A DNA stretch of 64,000 nt from Microlunatus elymi (GTDB lineage: Bacteria; Actinomycetota; Actinomycetes; Propionibacteriales; Propionibacteriaceae): contig NZ_CP041692.1 in assembly GCF_007362775.1 (NCBI RefSeq), positions 3,038,001 to 3,102,000 on the forward strand. Direction: 5' to 3'. Shown here piece after piece: positions 45,096 to 54,444 of this stretch (its first letter is position 1; each line of letters starts with the position of its first letter). The translations under genes were made by a program, and so were the position numbers. A model generated the notes under the pieces. The model did not search any database. It saw only the letters and a list, made by a program, of their open reading frames with translations, and was not told where the DNA came from.

Positions 45096-45212
45096 TTTGC
45101 CCCATCTCGGACGGGTGCCTGTTCGCGCCGTGCATGGCCGCGACGTTCACGGGTACGCTGCCAACGTGACCTCGCTCACACTCGGATGAACGCCGGCACC
45201 AGGGAGGCTCGG

Positions 45213-45647
45213 ATGCGGATCTCGGAAATCCTGAGAAACAAGGGCTCGGACGTCGTCACCGTGCAGCCGGACGAAACCGTCCGAAGACTGCTCGACATCA
45301 TGCGGGAGCACAACCTCGGCGCCGCCGTGGTGAGCACCGACGGACGTCAACTGGCAGGCATCGTCTCCGAACGGGACGTGGTGCGTCGGCTGGTCGACGG
45401 CCCGCAGGTGCTGGACGCGACCGTCGAGTCGATCATGACCGGCGCGGCCACCCTGCACAGCTGCACCGCGGCGGACACCGTGGACGCGCTCGCGCAGCTG
45501 ATGACCAACGAGCGGATCCGGCACGTCCCGGTGGTGGACGAGGACGGCCTGCTGGCCGGCATCGTCAGCATCGGCGACGTGGTGAAGAGCCGGATCGGCG
45601 AGTTGCAGTTCGAACGCGACGAACTCGAGCACTACGTCAACAGCTGA
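45213..45647 (+). CDS. Two-CBS-domain protein
   Basis: A 144-residue protein consisting of two CBS motifs: VVTVQPDETVRRLLDIMREH with AGIVSERDVVRRL, and DTVDALAQLMTNERIRHVPV with AGIVSIGDVVKSR. Stand-alone CBS proteins sense adenosine nucleotides or SAM. AGGGAGG is six bases before the ATG at 45213. Confidence 0.92.
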   Translation: MRISEILRNKGSDVVTVQPDETVRRLLDIMREHNLGAAVVSTDGRQLAGIVSERDVVRRLVDGPQVLDATVESIMTGAATLHSCTAADTVDALAQLMTNERIRHVPVVDEDGLLAGIVSIGDVVKSRIGELQFERDELEHYVNS

Positions 45648-45670
45648 GACCTCTCGGGCATCATGAGCGG

Positions 45671-48324
45671 GTGCCACAAACGCCGCAGCCGCCGCCGTGG
45701 GCGTCCGTCGGCTACCCGCTGCCGCTGCGGCCGCACCAGCAGCAGGCCTTGGCGGCGATCGAGCGAGCGTGGCAAACCGGTGCCGACCGTGCCTGGGTGG
45801 TGCTGCCGCCCGGCGCCGGCAAGACTGTGGTCGGTCTTGAAGCTGCCCGACGGCGTGGCCGGCCCACGGTCGTCCTGTCCCCCAACACCGCGATTCAGGG
45901 CCAGTGGATGCTTCAGTGGGGCCGCTTCGTCCCGGCAGCCGTCCGGATTGGCAACAGCCGGGACCTGAGCACCCCGCTCACCTCGCTGACCTACCAGACA
46001 CTGGCCGTCTTCGACCCCGATGCCGAGGTGGACGAGGAGGGACGGCCGGACGGCCAGCAGGATCACTCCGCCGCCGGCTACCCGGACCTGTTGGATCGGC
46101 TGCATCCCAACGGGCGCGCGTTGGTGACGGCCATGCAGGAACTCGGCCCGATGACGCTGTTCCTCGACGAATGCCACCATCTGCTGGAGGTCTGGGGTCG
46201 GCTGATCGCCGACGTCCTGACGCTGTTGCCGGATGCGTCGGTGATCGGATTGACCGCCACCCCGCCCCAGTCACTGACCTCGGCCGAGTCACAGCTGGTG
46301 GACGAACTCTTCGGCCGGCCGCTCTACAGCGCCTCGATCCCCTCGCTGGTACGCAGCGGCTATCTCGCGCCGTTCGCCGAGTTGGCCTGGCTGGTCCGGC
46401 CGACGGACACCGAATCCGAATGGCTGGCCTCCCAGGCCGAGCGGTTCCTGCAGTTGCAGACCGACCTCACCGATCCCGCGAACGGGTCGATCGGACTCCT
46501 GGCTTGGCTGGACGCCCGCTTCGTACGGCGTGAGGTCACGGCCGGCGACAGCGAGCGAGCTGCGTCGGCGGACGGCATCGGACCGGTGGCACTGAATTGG
46601 TACGACTTGGAACGCGACGAACCTGACCTCGCCGCCGCCGCACTGCGATTCCACTACGCCGGACTGATCGCGTTGCCACCGGGCGCGAGACTACGCGAGC
46701 AACACCGGCATCAGCCGACTTCCGACGACATGAACGTGCCATTGCCACCGTACCGGCCGACCTGCGCGGGGTGATCGACACCGAGGCAGGCTCGGCCTGG
46801 CTGCTGCTGGCGACCTTGATCGCCAACGAGCGGACTCGATCACTGCGACCGTTGATGATCACCGGCAGCACGGTTGCCGGCGGCGCCTCGACGATCGAGG
46901 AACTTGCCGCGTTCGCCGCCGATCTCGAGCCGGCGTTGGAACTTCGTCCGGAGCCGGCGCCGGAATCGGGCGTGATCGAGTTGGCGGACAACTGGAGCAG
47001 CCGACAGTGGGTGCGGTTGACCACCCGGTTTTTCGAAGCAGGCAAGGCATCGGTGTTGATCTGCACCCGCGCGTTGCTCGGAGAAGGCTGGGATGCCCGC
47101 AGCGCCAACGTGCTGGTCGATCTCACCACCGCGACAACGCCGACGGCTGTCGTCCAGACCCGCGGCCGGGCCCTGCGGCTGGATCCGCAGCGGCCCGACA
47201 AGGTGGCCCACAACTGGAGCGTGGTCTGCGTCACCGAAGATCATCCGGGCGGCGCCGCGGACTGGAATCGCTTCGTACGCAAGCATCGGGGCTATCTCGC
47301 GGTGACCGACTCGGGCGAGATCGCGGTCGGGGTCGGACGCGTGGATCCGGGCTTCTCGCCCTACCACCGCCGGCCGTGGCTCAGTTCGACGCCTCCAACG
47401 CAGCCATGCTGACCCGCGCCGCGGATCGCGATCAGGGCGGCAGTCTGTTTCCGCATCTGACCGTCGGCTCCGGGAGCTTTGGCAGCTGGGCACGCCCTAT
47501 CGAGATGTCCTGGTTCACGCCGTAGGACTGAAGCCGTCGCGCGCCTCGACGGACCTGGTGCCGGTGCTCGAACCGATCGGGTCCGAGCCGCCGGAGTTGC
47601 TGCCCGGTGGCTCCGTGCCGCAGCGTCCGCGCGCACCGCGGTGGGTCGTGGTGGCGACTGTGGTCGTGGTGATCCTGGCCGTGGCCGGGTTGATCATGAA
47701 TGGCCACTGGTGGGACTCGGGCTGCTGGTGCCAACCGGTGCCGTGGGCTGGTGGGACCGGTCCCGGCGGCGCGCTTCGACGTTGGCCGCGGGCCGGCGGC
47801 TGGCCGAGTGGGCTCGCGGGCCGGACCTGATCGACTACGGCCGTGCCGTCGCCGACGGGCTGCGATCGGCCGGCGCCAGCCCGCTCGGCGCCGAGGCGGT
47901 GCGGGCCGAGATCGACGCCGACGGCGGCTACCGAATCAGCCTGGCCGACGTCGACGAGAACGTCTCGGCCCTGTTCGCCACCGCGCTGGACGAGTTGCTC
48001 GGACCGGTAGCCGATCCGAGGTATCTGCTCCCCCGCTTCCAGCCCGACCCGCCCGGTCATCATCCGACCGATCTGCGCTCCGCCGGAGCTCGCTGGCTGG
48101 CGGGTGAGCCGCTGGACCGGACCAAGATCATCTATCACGCCGTGCCGGACTACTTCGGCGCCAACGTCGACCGTTTGCAACACCTGTTGGTCGGCTGACA
48201 CACCTGGATCAGCGCCGGCAATGCGGTCCGCAGCACGACGCCGGAGGGGGTCGGCATCATGATCAGCATCCGCGGCAGCCGGCCGATCGACGCTACTGCG
48301 GCGCTGCGTGAAGTCTGGTCCTGA
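45671..48324 (+). pseudogene. DEAD/DEAH-box helicase gene with four frame changes and an internal stop
   Basis: The first part (45671 to about 46700) has Walker A VLPPGAGKTVV, a DECHH motif and GLTATPP, so it is an SF2 helicase. Family sequence then continues in successive frames: HERAIATVPADLRGVIDTEA from about 46730, QFDASNAAMLTRAADRDQ from about 47390, WQLGTPYRDVLVHAVGLKPS from about 47480, GAVGWWDRSRRRASTLAAGR from about 47745, and a C-terminal WISAGNAVRSTTPEGVGIMI after an in-frame TGA at 48196-48198, ending at 48324. All four changes are in the same direction, each explained by one missing base. Clean sequencing of this region is needed to separate real decay from indel errors, but the stop is independent. 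Confidence 0.78.
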
Positions 48325-48478
48325 ACGTCGGTGAGCAGGTGCCGTTATCTCAGCGCGGTGTCAGACCCGCGGTGATTCGGACAGGCGCGAAAGCCAACTA
48401 GTTCGTGCCCGCGGGGTGGAAATGTCCGTGACCGAGCGGTCGACCGGCTGCTCGGGTCCGAACAAGGAGCATCACATC

Positions 48479-48868
48479 ATGCGACGCATGACCAAGATCA
48501 TTCCCGCGCTGGGCCTCACCGCCGCAGGTGTTGCGGCCGCCGCCGTGACGTCGGCGCCGCCCGCCCACGCGCAATACCCGACGCCGCCCGGCGATTGGAA
48601 CCACAACTGCCCTTCGGCCTATGTCTGCCTCTACGAATCCGCCAGCGACTGGAACAACGGCAAGATCGACACGAAGTACTACACCTACGGCGTGCACAAC
48701 CTGAAGGACCAGGTCGGCTACCACGTCGTGTACAACCACCAGACCGGCGGCGCCAAGGTCAGCCTGAACAAGTACTACGGCGGCGGCGGTGCAGTCCACA
48801 CGATTAAGGCCGGCTACCACCGCACCTACAACCTGACCCCGATCAACTCGGTCACCCTCTACAAGTGA
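48479..48868 (+). CDS. Secreted peptidase inhibitor family I36 protein
   Basis: A 129-residue secreted protein: signal peptide (MRRMTKIIPALGLTAAGVAA through PPAHA cleavage), then a small Cys-containing domain (NHNCPSAYVCLYESASDWNN) and a Tyr/Gly/Lys-rich C-terminus (KVSLNKYYGGGGAVHTIKAG). It matches the I36 inhibitor fold of actinomycete secreted proteins. AAGGAG precedes the ATG at 48479. Confidence 0.83.
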   Translation: MRRMTKIIPALGLTAAGVAAAAVTSAPPAHAQYPTPPGDWNHNCPSAYVCLYESASDWNNGKIDTKYYTYGVHNLKDQVGYHVVYNHQTGGAKVSLNKYYGGGGAVHTIKAGYHRTYNLTPINSVTLYK

Positions 48869-49125
48869 CCAACAGCCGGAACTTCGACGAGCTCAGGGCC
48901 CTTGGAGAGAGGTGCCGACAAGTAACAGTTGGCACCCGACTCAACCGGTCAAGCGCAAGGTTGCATGCACGTCGAGCGCCCCAGCGCGAGACCGGCACCG
49001 GAGCGCAGCGAAGGTGTCGCGGCGACGTGTCTGTGGGGGCGACCAGAACGGGGGTCTGGGGGTCGCCCCCCAGAACGCGACCTACAGCACCCAGCCCAGC
49101 GGCAGCGGCACCCAACCGGACGTCA
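48869..49125. other. Intergenic region with a degenerate palindromic repeat and a dispersed repeat copy
   Basis: Contains a degenerate copy of the PEPVEGP-type repeat (48881-48905) and, on the minus strand, a dispersed repeat copy (about 48952-49135) starting at the lpdA stop (TGATGACGTCCG). Homologous copies lie at 52280 and 52370. Its hairpin (49055-49074) is 8 bp. Confidence 0.6.
49055..49074 (-). terminator. Hairpin in dispersed repeat copy A, downstream of lpdA
   Basis: TCTGGGGG/CCCCCAGA stem of 8 bp with a 4-nt loop. The equivalent stems in copies B (52337-52355) and C (52423-52441) keep pairing with different bases (see findings). It lies about 55 bases downstream of the lpdA stop, so a terminator or mRNA-end role is plausible. 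Confidence 0.55.
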
Positions 49126-50523
49126 TCAAATATTGAGCATGTGGCCCGCGATGCCGTGGGCGGCTTCCTTGATCGCCTCGGACAGGGTCGGGTGTGCGTG
49201 CACGTTGCGGGCGATCTCCTCGGCGGTCAGGTCGTACTTCTGCGCCAGGGTCAGCTCCGGTAGCAGTTCGGTGACGTCGGGACCGATCATCGCGGCGCCG
49301 AGCAACTCGCCGTACTTCGCGTCGGCGATGATCTTGACGAAGCCGGTCGCCTCGCCCAGCCCGTGCGCCTTCCCGTTCGCGGTGAAGGGGAACTTGGCGG
49401 TCTTGACGTCGTAGCCGGCTTCCTTGGCCTGATCCTCACTCAGCCCGAACGAGCCGATCTGCGGCTGGCAGTAGGTCGCCCTCGGCACCATCGCGTAGTC
49501 GATCGGCATCGTCTCGGCCCCTGCGATGGTCTCGGCCGCGACGATGCCCATCGCCTCGGCGTTGTGGGCCAACATGATCTTGGCCGTGACGTCGCCGATG
49601 GCGAAGATGTTGGACACCGAGGTGCGGCAGTAGTCGTCGATCGCGATCGCGCCGCGTTCGGTCAGCTCGACGCCGGCCGCCTCCAGCCCGTAGCCCTCGG
49701 TACGGGGTGCGAAGCCGATCGCCTGCAGCACCTTGTCGGCCGCCAGCACCTGCTGATCGCCCCCCGCCGCCGGGCTGACCGTGACCTTGACCTTGTCACC
49801 CGAATCGTCGATCGTCTCCACCTTCGTGCCGGTGAGCACCTTCACGCCGAGCTTGCGGTAGGCCTTGGCCAGCTCGGCGGAGATCTCCTTGTCCTCGGTC
49901 GGCACCATCCGATCGAGGAACTCGACGATGGTGACGTCGACACCGTAGTTGGCCAGCACGTAGCCGAACTCGACGCCGATCGCTCCGGCGCCGGCGATGA
50001 TGATCGACTCCGGCAGCGCGTCGGTGAGGATCTGCTCCTCGTAGGTCACCACCCGTTCACTCAGCGAGGTGCCGGGCAGCAGCCGGGTGGTCGCGCCGGT
50101 GGCGATGATGCAGTTGTCGAAGGTCAGTTCGGTCTCGCCGTTGTCGCCGGCGACCGTCATCGCGGTCGGACCGGTGAGGGTGGCCCAGCCCTCGAACTCC
50201 TTGATCTTGTTCTTCTTCATCAAGAAGTGCACGCCCTTGCTCATCCGGTCCGCGACCGCGCGACTGCGTTTGAACGCCGCGCCGAAGTCGAAGGTCACGT
50301 CACCGGAGATCCCGAAGGTCGACGCCTCACGCGTGAACACATGCGCCAGCTCGGCGTTGCGGAGCAGGGCCTTGGACGGGATGCAGCCGACATTCAGGCA
50401 GACACCGCCCCAGTACTTCTTCTCCACGATCGCCACGGACTTTCCCAGCTGCGCAGCGCGAATGGCGGCCACATATCCACCGGGGCCGGCCCCGAGAACG
50501 ACGACGTCGAAGTGATCGGTCAT
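49126..50523 (-). CDS. lpdA: Dihydrolipoyl dehydrogenase
   Basis: A 465-residue FAD-dependent disulfide reductase. The FAD motif [17 protein letters not shown], the redox-active disulfide Cys42-Cys47 in [13 protein letters not shown], and the C-terminal [16 protein letters not shown] (with catalytic His-Glu of the interface) are all present. It is the E3 component shared by pyruvate and oxoglutarate dehydrogenases. The gene is divergent from the XRE-MurA fusion and its stop overlaps the start of a dispersed repeat. Confidence 0.95.
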   Translation of the reverse strand: MTDHFDVVVLGAGPGGYVAAIRAAQLGKSVAIVEKKYWGGVCLNVGCIPSKALLRNAELAHVFTREASTFGISGDVTFDFGAAFKRSRAVADRMSKGVHFLMKKNKIKEFEGWATLTGPTAMTVAGDNGETELTFDNCIIATGATTRLLPGTSLSERVVTYEEQILTDALPESIIIAGAGAIGVEFGYVLANYGVDVTIVEFLDRMVPTEDKEISAELAKAYRKLGVKVLTGTKVETIDDSGDKVKVTVSPAAGGDQQVLAADKVLQAIGFAPRTEGYGLEAAGVELTERGAIAIDDYCRTSVSNIFAIGDVTAKIMLAHNAEAMGIVAAETIAGAETMPIDYAMVPRATYCQPQIGSFGLSEDQAKEAGYDVKTAKFPFTANGKAHGLGEATGFVKIIADAKYGELLGAAMIGPDVTELLPELTLAQKYDLTAEEIARNVHAHPTLSEAIKEAAHGIAGHMLNI

Positions 50524-50710
50524 GGGCGCGACTCTAGTGTCTGCAATCTCTCGGTACGCTGCGGGGCTGGGATCACGGCATCGATCGCGGTACCGTCCAA
50601 CTCGGCTGATGCCCGGTCGCGTCGACAGCGAAGTTGATCACCATGTGGACGCTGCGTTGAATGCGCCGCCCGCTCAGGACGGCCAGATGACGCGCCGTGA
50701 CCAAGACTTG

Positions 50711-50741
50711 ACTCAGAAATATCTCGGATCTGAGTTATCGT
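50711..50741 (+). promoter_or_regulatory. Palindrome and leaderless promoter of the XRE-MurA gene
   Basis: ACTCAGA-N11-TCTGAGT (50711-50717, 50729-50735) is a perfect inverted repeat; the -10 TATCGT (50736-50741) ends six bases before the GTG at 50748. This suggests control by the gene's own HTH. Confidence 0.6.
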
Positions 50742-50747
50742 CCTCCG

Positions 50748-52274
50748 GTGACTGAATTGACCTTGGACCACATCGGCGGCCTCATCCGTGACGCACGGAA
50801 GCATCGCGGGCTCACTCAGACACAGTTGGCCAACCGGCTCGGCACCAGTCAGAGCGCGATCCACCGGATCGAGGTCGGCAATCAGAACCTGAGCCTGGAC
50901 ATGGTCAGCCGGATCGCCGAGGCCCTGGACAGTCCGATCATCTCCGTCGGCGGCAGTGGTCCGACCCACCTGCGGGTCCGCGGCGGGAGCAAGCTCAGCG
51001 GCAGCATCGAGGTCCGTTCGTCCAAGAACGCCGCGGTCGCCGTGCTCTGTGCGAGCCTGCTGAATCGAGGCCGTACGGTGATCAAGGGCATCGCCCGGAT
51101 CGAGGAGGTCAATCGCATCGTCGAGGTGCTCACCTCGATCGGCGTGCAGGCCACCTGGTCCGACGATCTCGCCGATCTGACCCTGGTCCGGCCGGACGAA
51201 CTTGATCTTGATGCGATGGATGTCGAAGCGGCGCGGCGGACCCGCAGCATCATCATGTTCTTCGGCCCGTTGCTGCATGCCTACGACAACTTCCGGCTGC
51301 CGTACGCGGGCGGTTGTGATCTTGGTGCCCGCACCATCGAGCCGCATCTGCAGGTGTTGCGGCACTTCGGTCTCGAGGTCACCGCAACCGAGGGCTACTA
51401 CCACAGCAAGGTCGATCCGAGCGTTGAGCCGACCCGCCCGATCACGCTGACCGAACGCGGCGACACCGCCACCGAGAACGCGCTGTTGGCGGCGGCGATG
51501 AATCCCGGCGTCACCGTGCTGCGTAACGCGAGCCCGAACTACATGGTTCAGGACCTGTGCTTCTTCCTCACCAAGCTCGGCGTACAGATCGACGGGCTGG
51601 GCACCACCACCCTGACCGTCCGCGGCGTGGAGAGCATCAGTACCGACGTCGAGTACTACCCGTCGGAGGACCCGATCGAGGCGATGAGCTTGCTGACGGC
51701 CGGCATCGTCACCTCCTCGGAGCTGACGATTGCCCGGGCGCCGATCGAATTCCTGGAGATCGAGTTGGCGATCCTGGCCGAAATGGGTCTGGACTTCTCC
51801 CTCAGCCCGGAATACAACGCGGCCAACGGCCACACCCGGCTGGTCGACATCACCGTTCGTCCCAGCCTGCTGAAGGCGCCGATCGACAAGATCCATCCGA
51901 TGCCCTTCCCCGGCCTGAACATCGACAACCTGCCGTTCTTCGCGGTGATCGCCGCGGCCGCCGAGGGCACCACCGTGATCCACGACTGGGTGTACGAGAA
52001 CCGCGCGATTCACCTGCTGGAGTTGAACAAACTCGGCGCCGACATCCAGTTGTTGGATCCGCACCGGCTGCGGATCAACGGCCCGACCCGTTGGCGTGGG
52101 TACGAGATCGTCTGCCCGCAGGCGCTGCGGCCCAGCGTCTGCATCCTGCTCGGCATGCTCGCCGCCCGCGGTGAGTCCGTACTCCGCGACGTCTACATGA
52201 TCAACCGCGGCTACGAGGACCTCCCCAACCGCCTGAACGCCATCGGCGCCGACATCGAGGTCTTCCGCGATTAG
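50748..52274 (+). CDS. XRE HTH-MurA fusion (UDP-GlcNAc carboxyvinyltransferase-like)
   Basis: A 508-residue fusion. Residues about 1-65 are a Cro/CI-type HTH (GLIRDARKHRGLTQTQLANR, SQSAIHRIEVGNQNLSLDMV). The rest is an EPSP synthase-fold MurA: SKNAAVAVLCAS (catalytic Lys, SKNA) and LPYAGGCDLGARTIEPHLQV with the MurA-type active-site Cys in GGC. So a catalytically plausible MurA is attached to a DNA-binding domain. A dedicated regulator with enzyme homology, or a self-regulated MurA paralogue, are both possible. GTG start is probably leaderless, and the palindrome at 50711 is the likely operator. Confidence 0.88.
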   Translation: MTELTLDHIGGLIRDARKHRGLTQTQLANRLGTSQSAIHRIEVGNQNLSLDMVSRIAEALDSPIISVGGSGPTHLRVRGGSKLSGSIEVRSSKNAAVAVLCASLLNRGRTVIKGIARIEEVNRIVEVLTSIGVQATWSDDLADLTLVRPDELDLDAMDVEAARRTRSIIMFFGPLLHAYDNFRLPYAGGCDLGARTIEPHLQVLRHFGLEVTATEGYYHSKVDPSVEPTRPITLTERGDTATENALLAAAMNPGVTVLRNASPNYMVQDLCFFLTKLGVQIDGLGTTTLTVRGVESISTDVEYYPSEDPIEAMSLLTAGIVTSSELTIARAPIEFLEIELAILAEMGLDFSLSPEYNAANGHTRLVDITVRPSLLKAPIDKIHPMPFPGLNIDNLPFFAVIAAAAEGTTVIHDWVYENRAIHLLELNKLGADIQLLDPHRLRINGPTRWRGYEIVCPQALRPSVCILLGMLAARGESVLRDVYMINRGYEDLPNRLNAIGADIEVFRD

Positions 52275-52336
52275 CCCTGCCTTAATGACGTCCGCCCCGG
52301 TGCCCCTGCCGCTGGTCTGGGTGCTGTAGGTCCAGC

Positions 52337-52355
52337 TGTGGGGACAATCCCCACA
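52337..52355 (+). terminator. Hairpin in dispersed repeat copy B
   Basis: TGTGGGGA-CAA-TCCCCACA, perfect 8-bp stem, about 63 bases after the XRE-MurA stop. Confidence 0.55.
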
Positions 52356-52422
52356 CCCCTTGCTGATTGGATGACGTCCGCCTGGGAGCGGCTGCCGCTG
52401 GTCTGGGTGCTGTAAGTCGCGT

Positions 52423-52441
52423 TCCGGGGACGATCCCCGGA
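52423..52441 (+). terminator. Hairpin in dispersed repeat copy C
   Basis: TCCGGGGA-CGA-TCCCCGGA, perfect 8-bp stem, at the same position within the repeat as in copies A and B. Confidence 0.55.
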
Positions 52442-52569
52442 CCCCTTACCCCACTTGCTTCCATGGCCGGGTCGCCCCGGCATCTCCGCTTCGCTCGATG
52501 CCGGTCTCGCGCTGGGGCGCTCGACAGGCGTGCAACGTGGCGGTCCCGGCCCCGAGCTCGTTGGGACTT

Positions 52570-52636
52570 TCCAGCACGTGCGGGAAATTCCCGGCTCCTG
52601 GGGGCAACCCCGTCCGAATTTCCGACACGTGCTGGA
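52570..52636. repeat. 21-bp inverted repeat element (large palindrome)
   Basis: Arms 52570-52590 and 52616-52636 pair over 19 of 21 positions (TCCAGCACGTG and CACGTGCTGGA are perfect) around a 25-nt loop containing GGGG/CCCC. It ends 28 bases before the MmcQ stop. A dispersed palindromic element or bidirectional terminator. Confidence 0.75.
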
Positions 52637-52664
52637 TTCTCCGCGTACGCCGGCGACGGACGGG

Positions 52665-53087
52665 TCAGGCGTCGAGACCGTGTTCCCGCAGCCATGCAGT
52701 GGCGCGTCGGTTGGAGGCGCGGGAGAGCCAGGCGTCGCTGATCAACTCCGACAGTTCGTCACGGCTGATCTCGTTCAACCGCGAGGCACGCAACAGAATC
52801 GACGGGTGGCCGTCGAAGTGCGGGGTGCTGAAATAGGGCGTCGATTCGTCCTCGATCAGCGCCAACTTCTCCTCCTGGGAGCCGACCCAGAAGATGATCA
52901 CGTCGTCGTAGCGATCACCGGTCCCGGGATCGTACGCGTCCGGTCGAGGCGTCCGGAAGAACACGAAGGACTTGCCGCCCACCTGATAGACCGCGTTGCC
53001 CTTCGGACCGTGCTCGATTGTGACATGTGGCATTCCGACCGCCAGCTCATGCACATCGTCCACTCTCGCGGGGCGCGTTCCAGCCAT
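52665..53087 (-). CDS. MmcQ/YjbR-family protein
   Basis: A 140-residue protein starting MAGTRPARVDDVHELAVGMP, with VTIEHGPKGNAVYQVGGKSF and DGHPSILLRASRLNEISRDE, typical of the CyaY-like MmcQ/YjbR fold, thought to be DNA-binding. The ATG at 53087 was chosen over an upstream ATG at 53129. Confidence 0.85.
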   Translation of the reverse strand: MAGTRPARVDDVHELAVGMPHVTIEHGPKGNAVYQVGGKSFVFFRTPRPDAYDPGTGDRYDDVIIFWVGSQEEKLALIEDESTPYFSTPHFDGHPSILLRASRLNEISRDELSELISDAWLSRASNRRATAWLREHGLDA

Positions 53088-53293
53088 GGCGACAGCTTCG
53101 CACGAGGTCTCTGCCTGTCGAACCGACATCGAGCATCCGTACGACTCGGCCCGGCCAACCGGGCATCACCGCCACGTGCATGCCATGCTGAGAGCGTCTG
53201 CCCCGATCGCCGGCGATTGGCTGCGAAGCGGTCGGGTATCGAATCCGGACATCGTCAGCCGGCGGTGGACCGATCGGAGAGGATGGTGCCGCG

Positions 53294-54259
53294 ATGGTTG
53301 TCCATCTGGTTCTGCGAGCGCACGGATTGGGCGATCTGATCACCGCGATTCCTGCGCTGCGGGCGCTGCGACGGGCCTGGCCGGACGATCGCCTGCTGCT
53401 GGCCGCGCCGCACGGGCTGGGACCGATCGTGCAACTGATCGATGCCGTGGACGAGCTGATGCCGACCTCCGGTCTGTCGGAATTCGCCTTCGATGTACGA
53501 CGCCTCGGCCGCCGCGGCATGGGCCACGATCTCGAGCACCTCGACCGGGTGATCAACCTTCAGGACGGCAGACGGGAGAGCATCGATTCCCTCTCCCGTC
53601 TGCAACCCAATCAGCTGATCACCTACGCGCACCCGGACTTCCCGAGCTTTCCCGGCCCGACCTGGATTCCCGCCCAGCAAGAGATCGACCGCTGGTGTTC
53701 ACTGCTCGAGGCGTTCGACATCGATGCCGACCGGACGGATCTGCGGCTGCGCCGGCCGGAACAAGCCAGTCGATATCCGGGTGCGGCCGTCATCCATCCG
53801 GGCGGCGCGTTCCGGGCACGCCGGTGGCCGCCGAGCCGATTCGCAGAGGTCGCCCGCGGACTGTCCGACGAAGGCCACCAGGTCGTGATCACCGGGACCC
53901 CGAACGAACGCAAGCTGTGTTGCTGGATCGCTGCCAGGGCAGGGATCTCCGAGTCCGCGGTGATCGCCGGCCGCACCGATCTGGGCGATCTTGCCGCGGT
54001 GATCTCCGAAGCCGCGGTGATCATCTGCGGCGACACCGGGGTTGGCCATCTGGCCACCGCGCTGGACACCCCCTCGGTGCTGCTCTTCGGCCCGACTCCG
54101 CCGAGTCACTGGGAGCCGACCTCCGGCGCCGCGCCGCACATTGCCTTGTGGGCAGGACATGTCGGCGATCCGCTCGGCATCCGCCCCGATCCGGGACTGC
54201 TGCAACTGCAGGTCGACCAGGTGCTCGATTCGGCGCGCCGGGCGCTCCAAGCGGCCTGA
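53294..54259 (+). CDS. Glycosyltransferase family 9 (heptosyltransferase-like)
   Basis: A 321-residue GT-B enzyme: the N-terminal RAHGLGDLITAIPALRALRR, mid VIHPGGAFRARRWPP nucleotide-sugar motif and C-terminal ICGDTGVGHLATALDTPSVL plus LFGPTPPSHWEP are classical GT9 features. In Gram-positive bacteria GT9 proteins act on cell-surface glycans; the acceptor is unknown. A 13-bp perfect hairpin lies inside the coding sequence (53568-53603). Confidence 0.92.
   Translation: MVVHLVLRAHGLGDLITAIPALRALRRAWPDDRLLLAAPHGLGPIVQLIDAVDELMPTSGLSEFAFDVRRLGRRGMGHDLEHLDRVINLQDGRRESIDSLSRLQPNQLITYAHPDFPSFPGPTWIPAQQEIDRWCSLLEAFDIDADRTDLRLRRPEQASRYPGAAVIHPGGAFRARRWPPSRFAEVARGLSDEGHQVVITGTPNERKLCCWIAARAGISESAVIAGRTDLGDLAAVISEAAVIICGDTGVGHLATALDTPSVLLFGPTPPSHWEPTSGAAPHIALWAGHVGDPLGIRPDPGLLQLQVDQVLDSARRALQAA
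53568..53603 (+). repeat. Intragenic 13-bp inverted repeat in the GT9 gene
   Basis: Arms GCAGACGGGAGAG (53568-53580) and CTCTCCCGTCTGC (53591-53603) are perfectly complementary with a 10-nt loop. It encodes the ordinary peptide GRRESIDSLSRL and could form a strong mRNA hairpin. Confidence 0.7.
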
Positions 54260-54413
54260 CCCTGGCTGACTCTGGCTACAGCTCAGCAACGCTTCGGCGA
54301 TTGCGGCCCCGTACGGCTGGGTATGGGCAGTCAGTGTTCCGCCGGTCACACGCCGTCGCGACCACCTGACGGATCCGGGCACCGGGTGTAGCGTCAGAAA
54401 CCAGCCGAACCGC

Positions 54414-54444
54414 AAGTGGGCAGACAATCAAGTGGGCAGACAAT
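54414..54444 (+). repeat. 16-bp tandem duplication at the ctaD start
   Basis: AAGTGGGCAGACAAT occurs at 54414-54428 and 54430-54444, 16 bp apart. The second copy runs into the ATG at 54443. No Shine-Dalgarno of the usual type is seen. Confidence 0.8.

Larger units (their letters stand above)
52275..52664. other. Repeat-filled intergenic region between convergent XRE-MurA and MmcQ genes
   Basis: No gene. Holds two direct copies of the dispersed repeat (about 52283-52365 truncated, and about 52370-52555 longer) and a 21-bp inverted repeat element (52570-52636). Short ORFs across it are repeat-derived. Confidence 0.7.
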
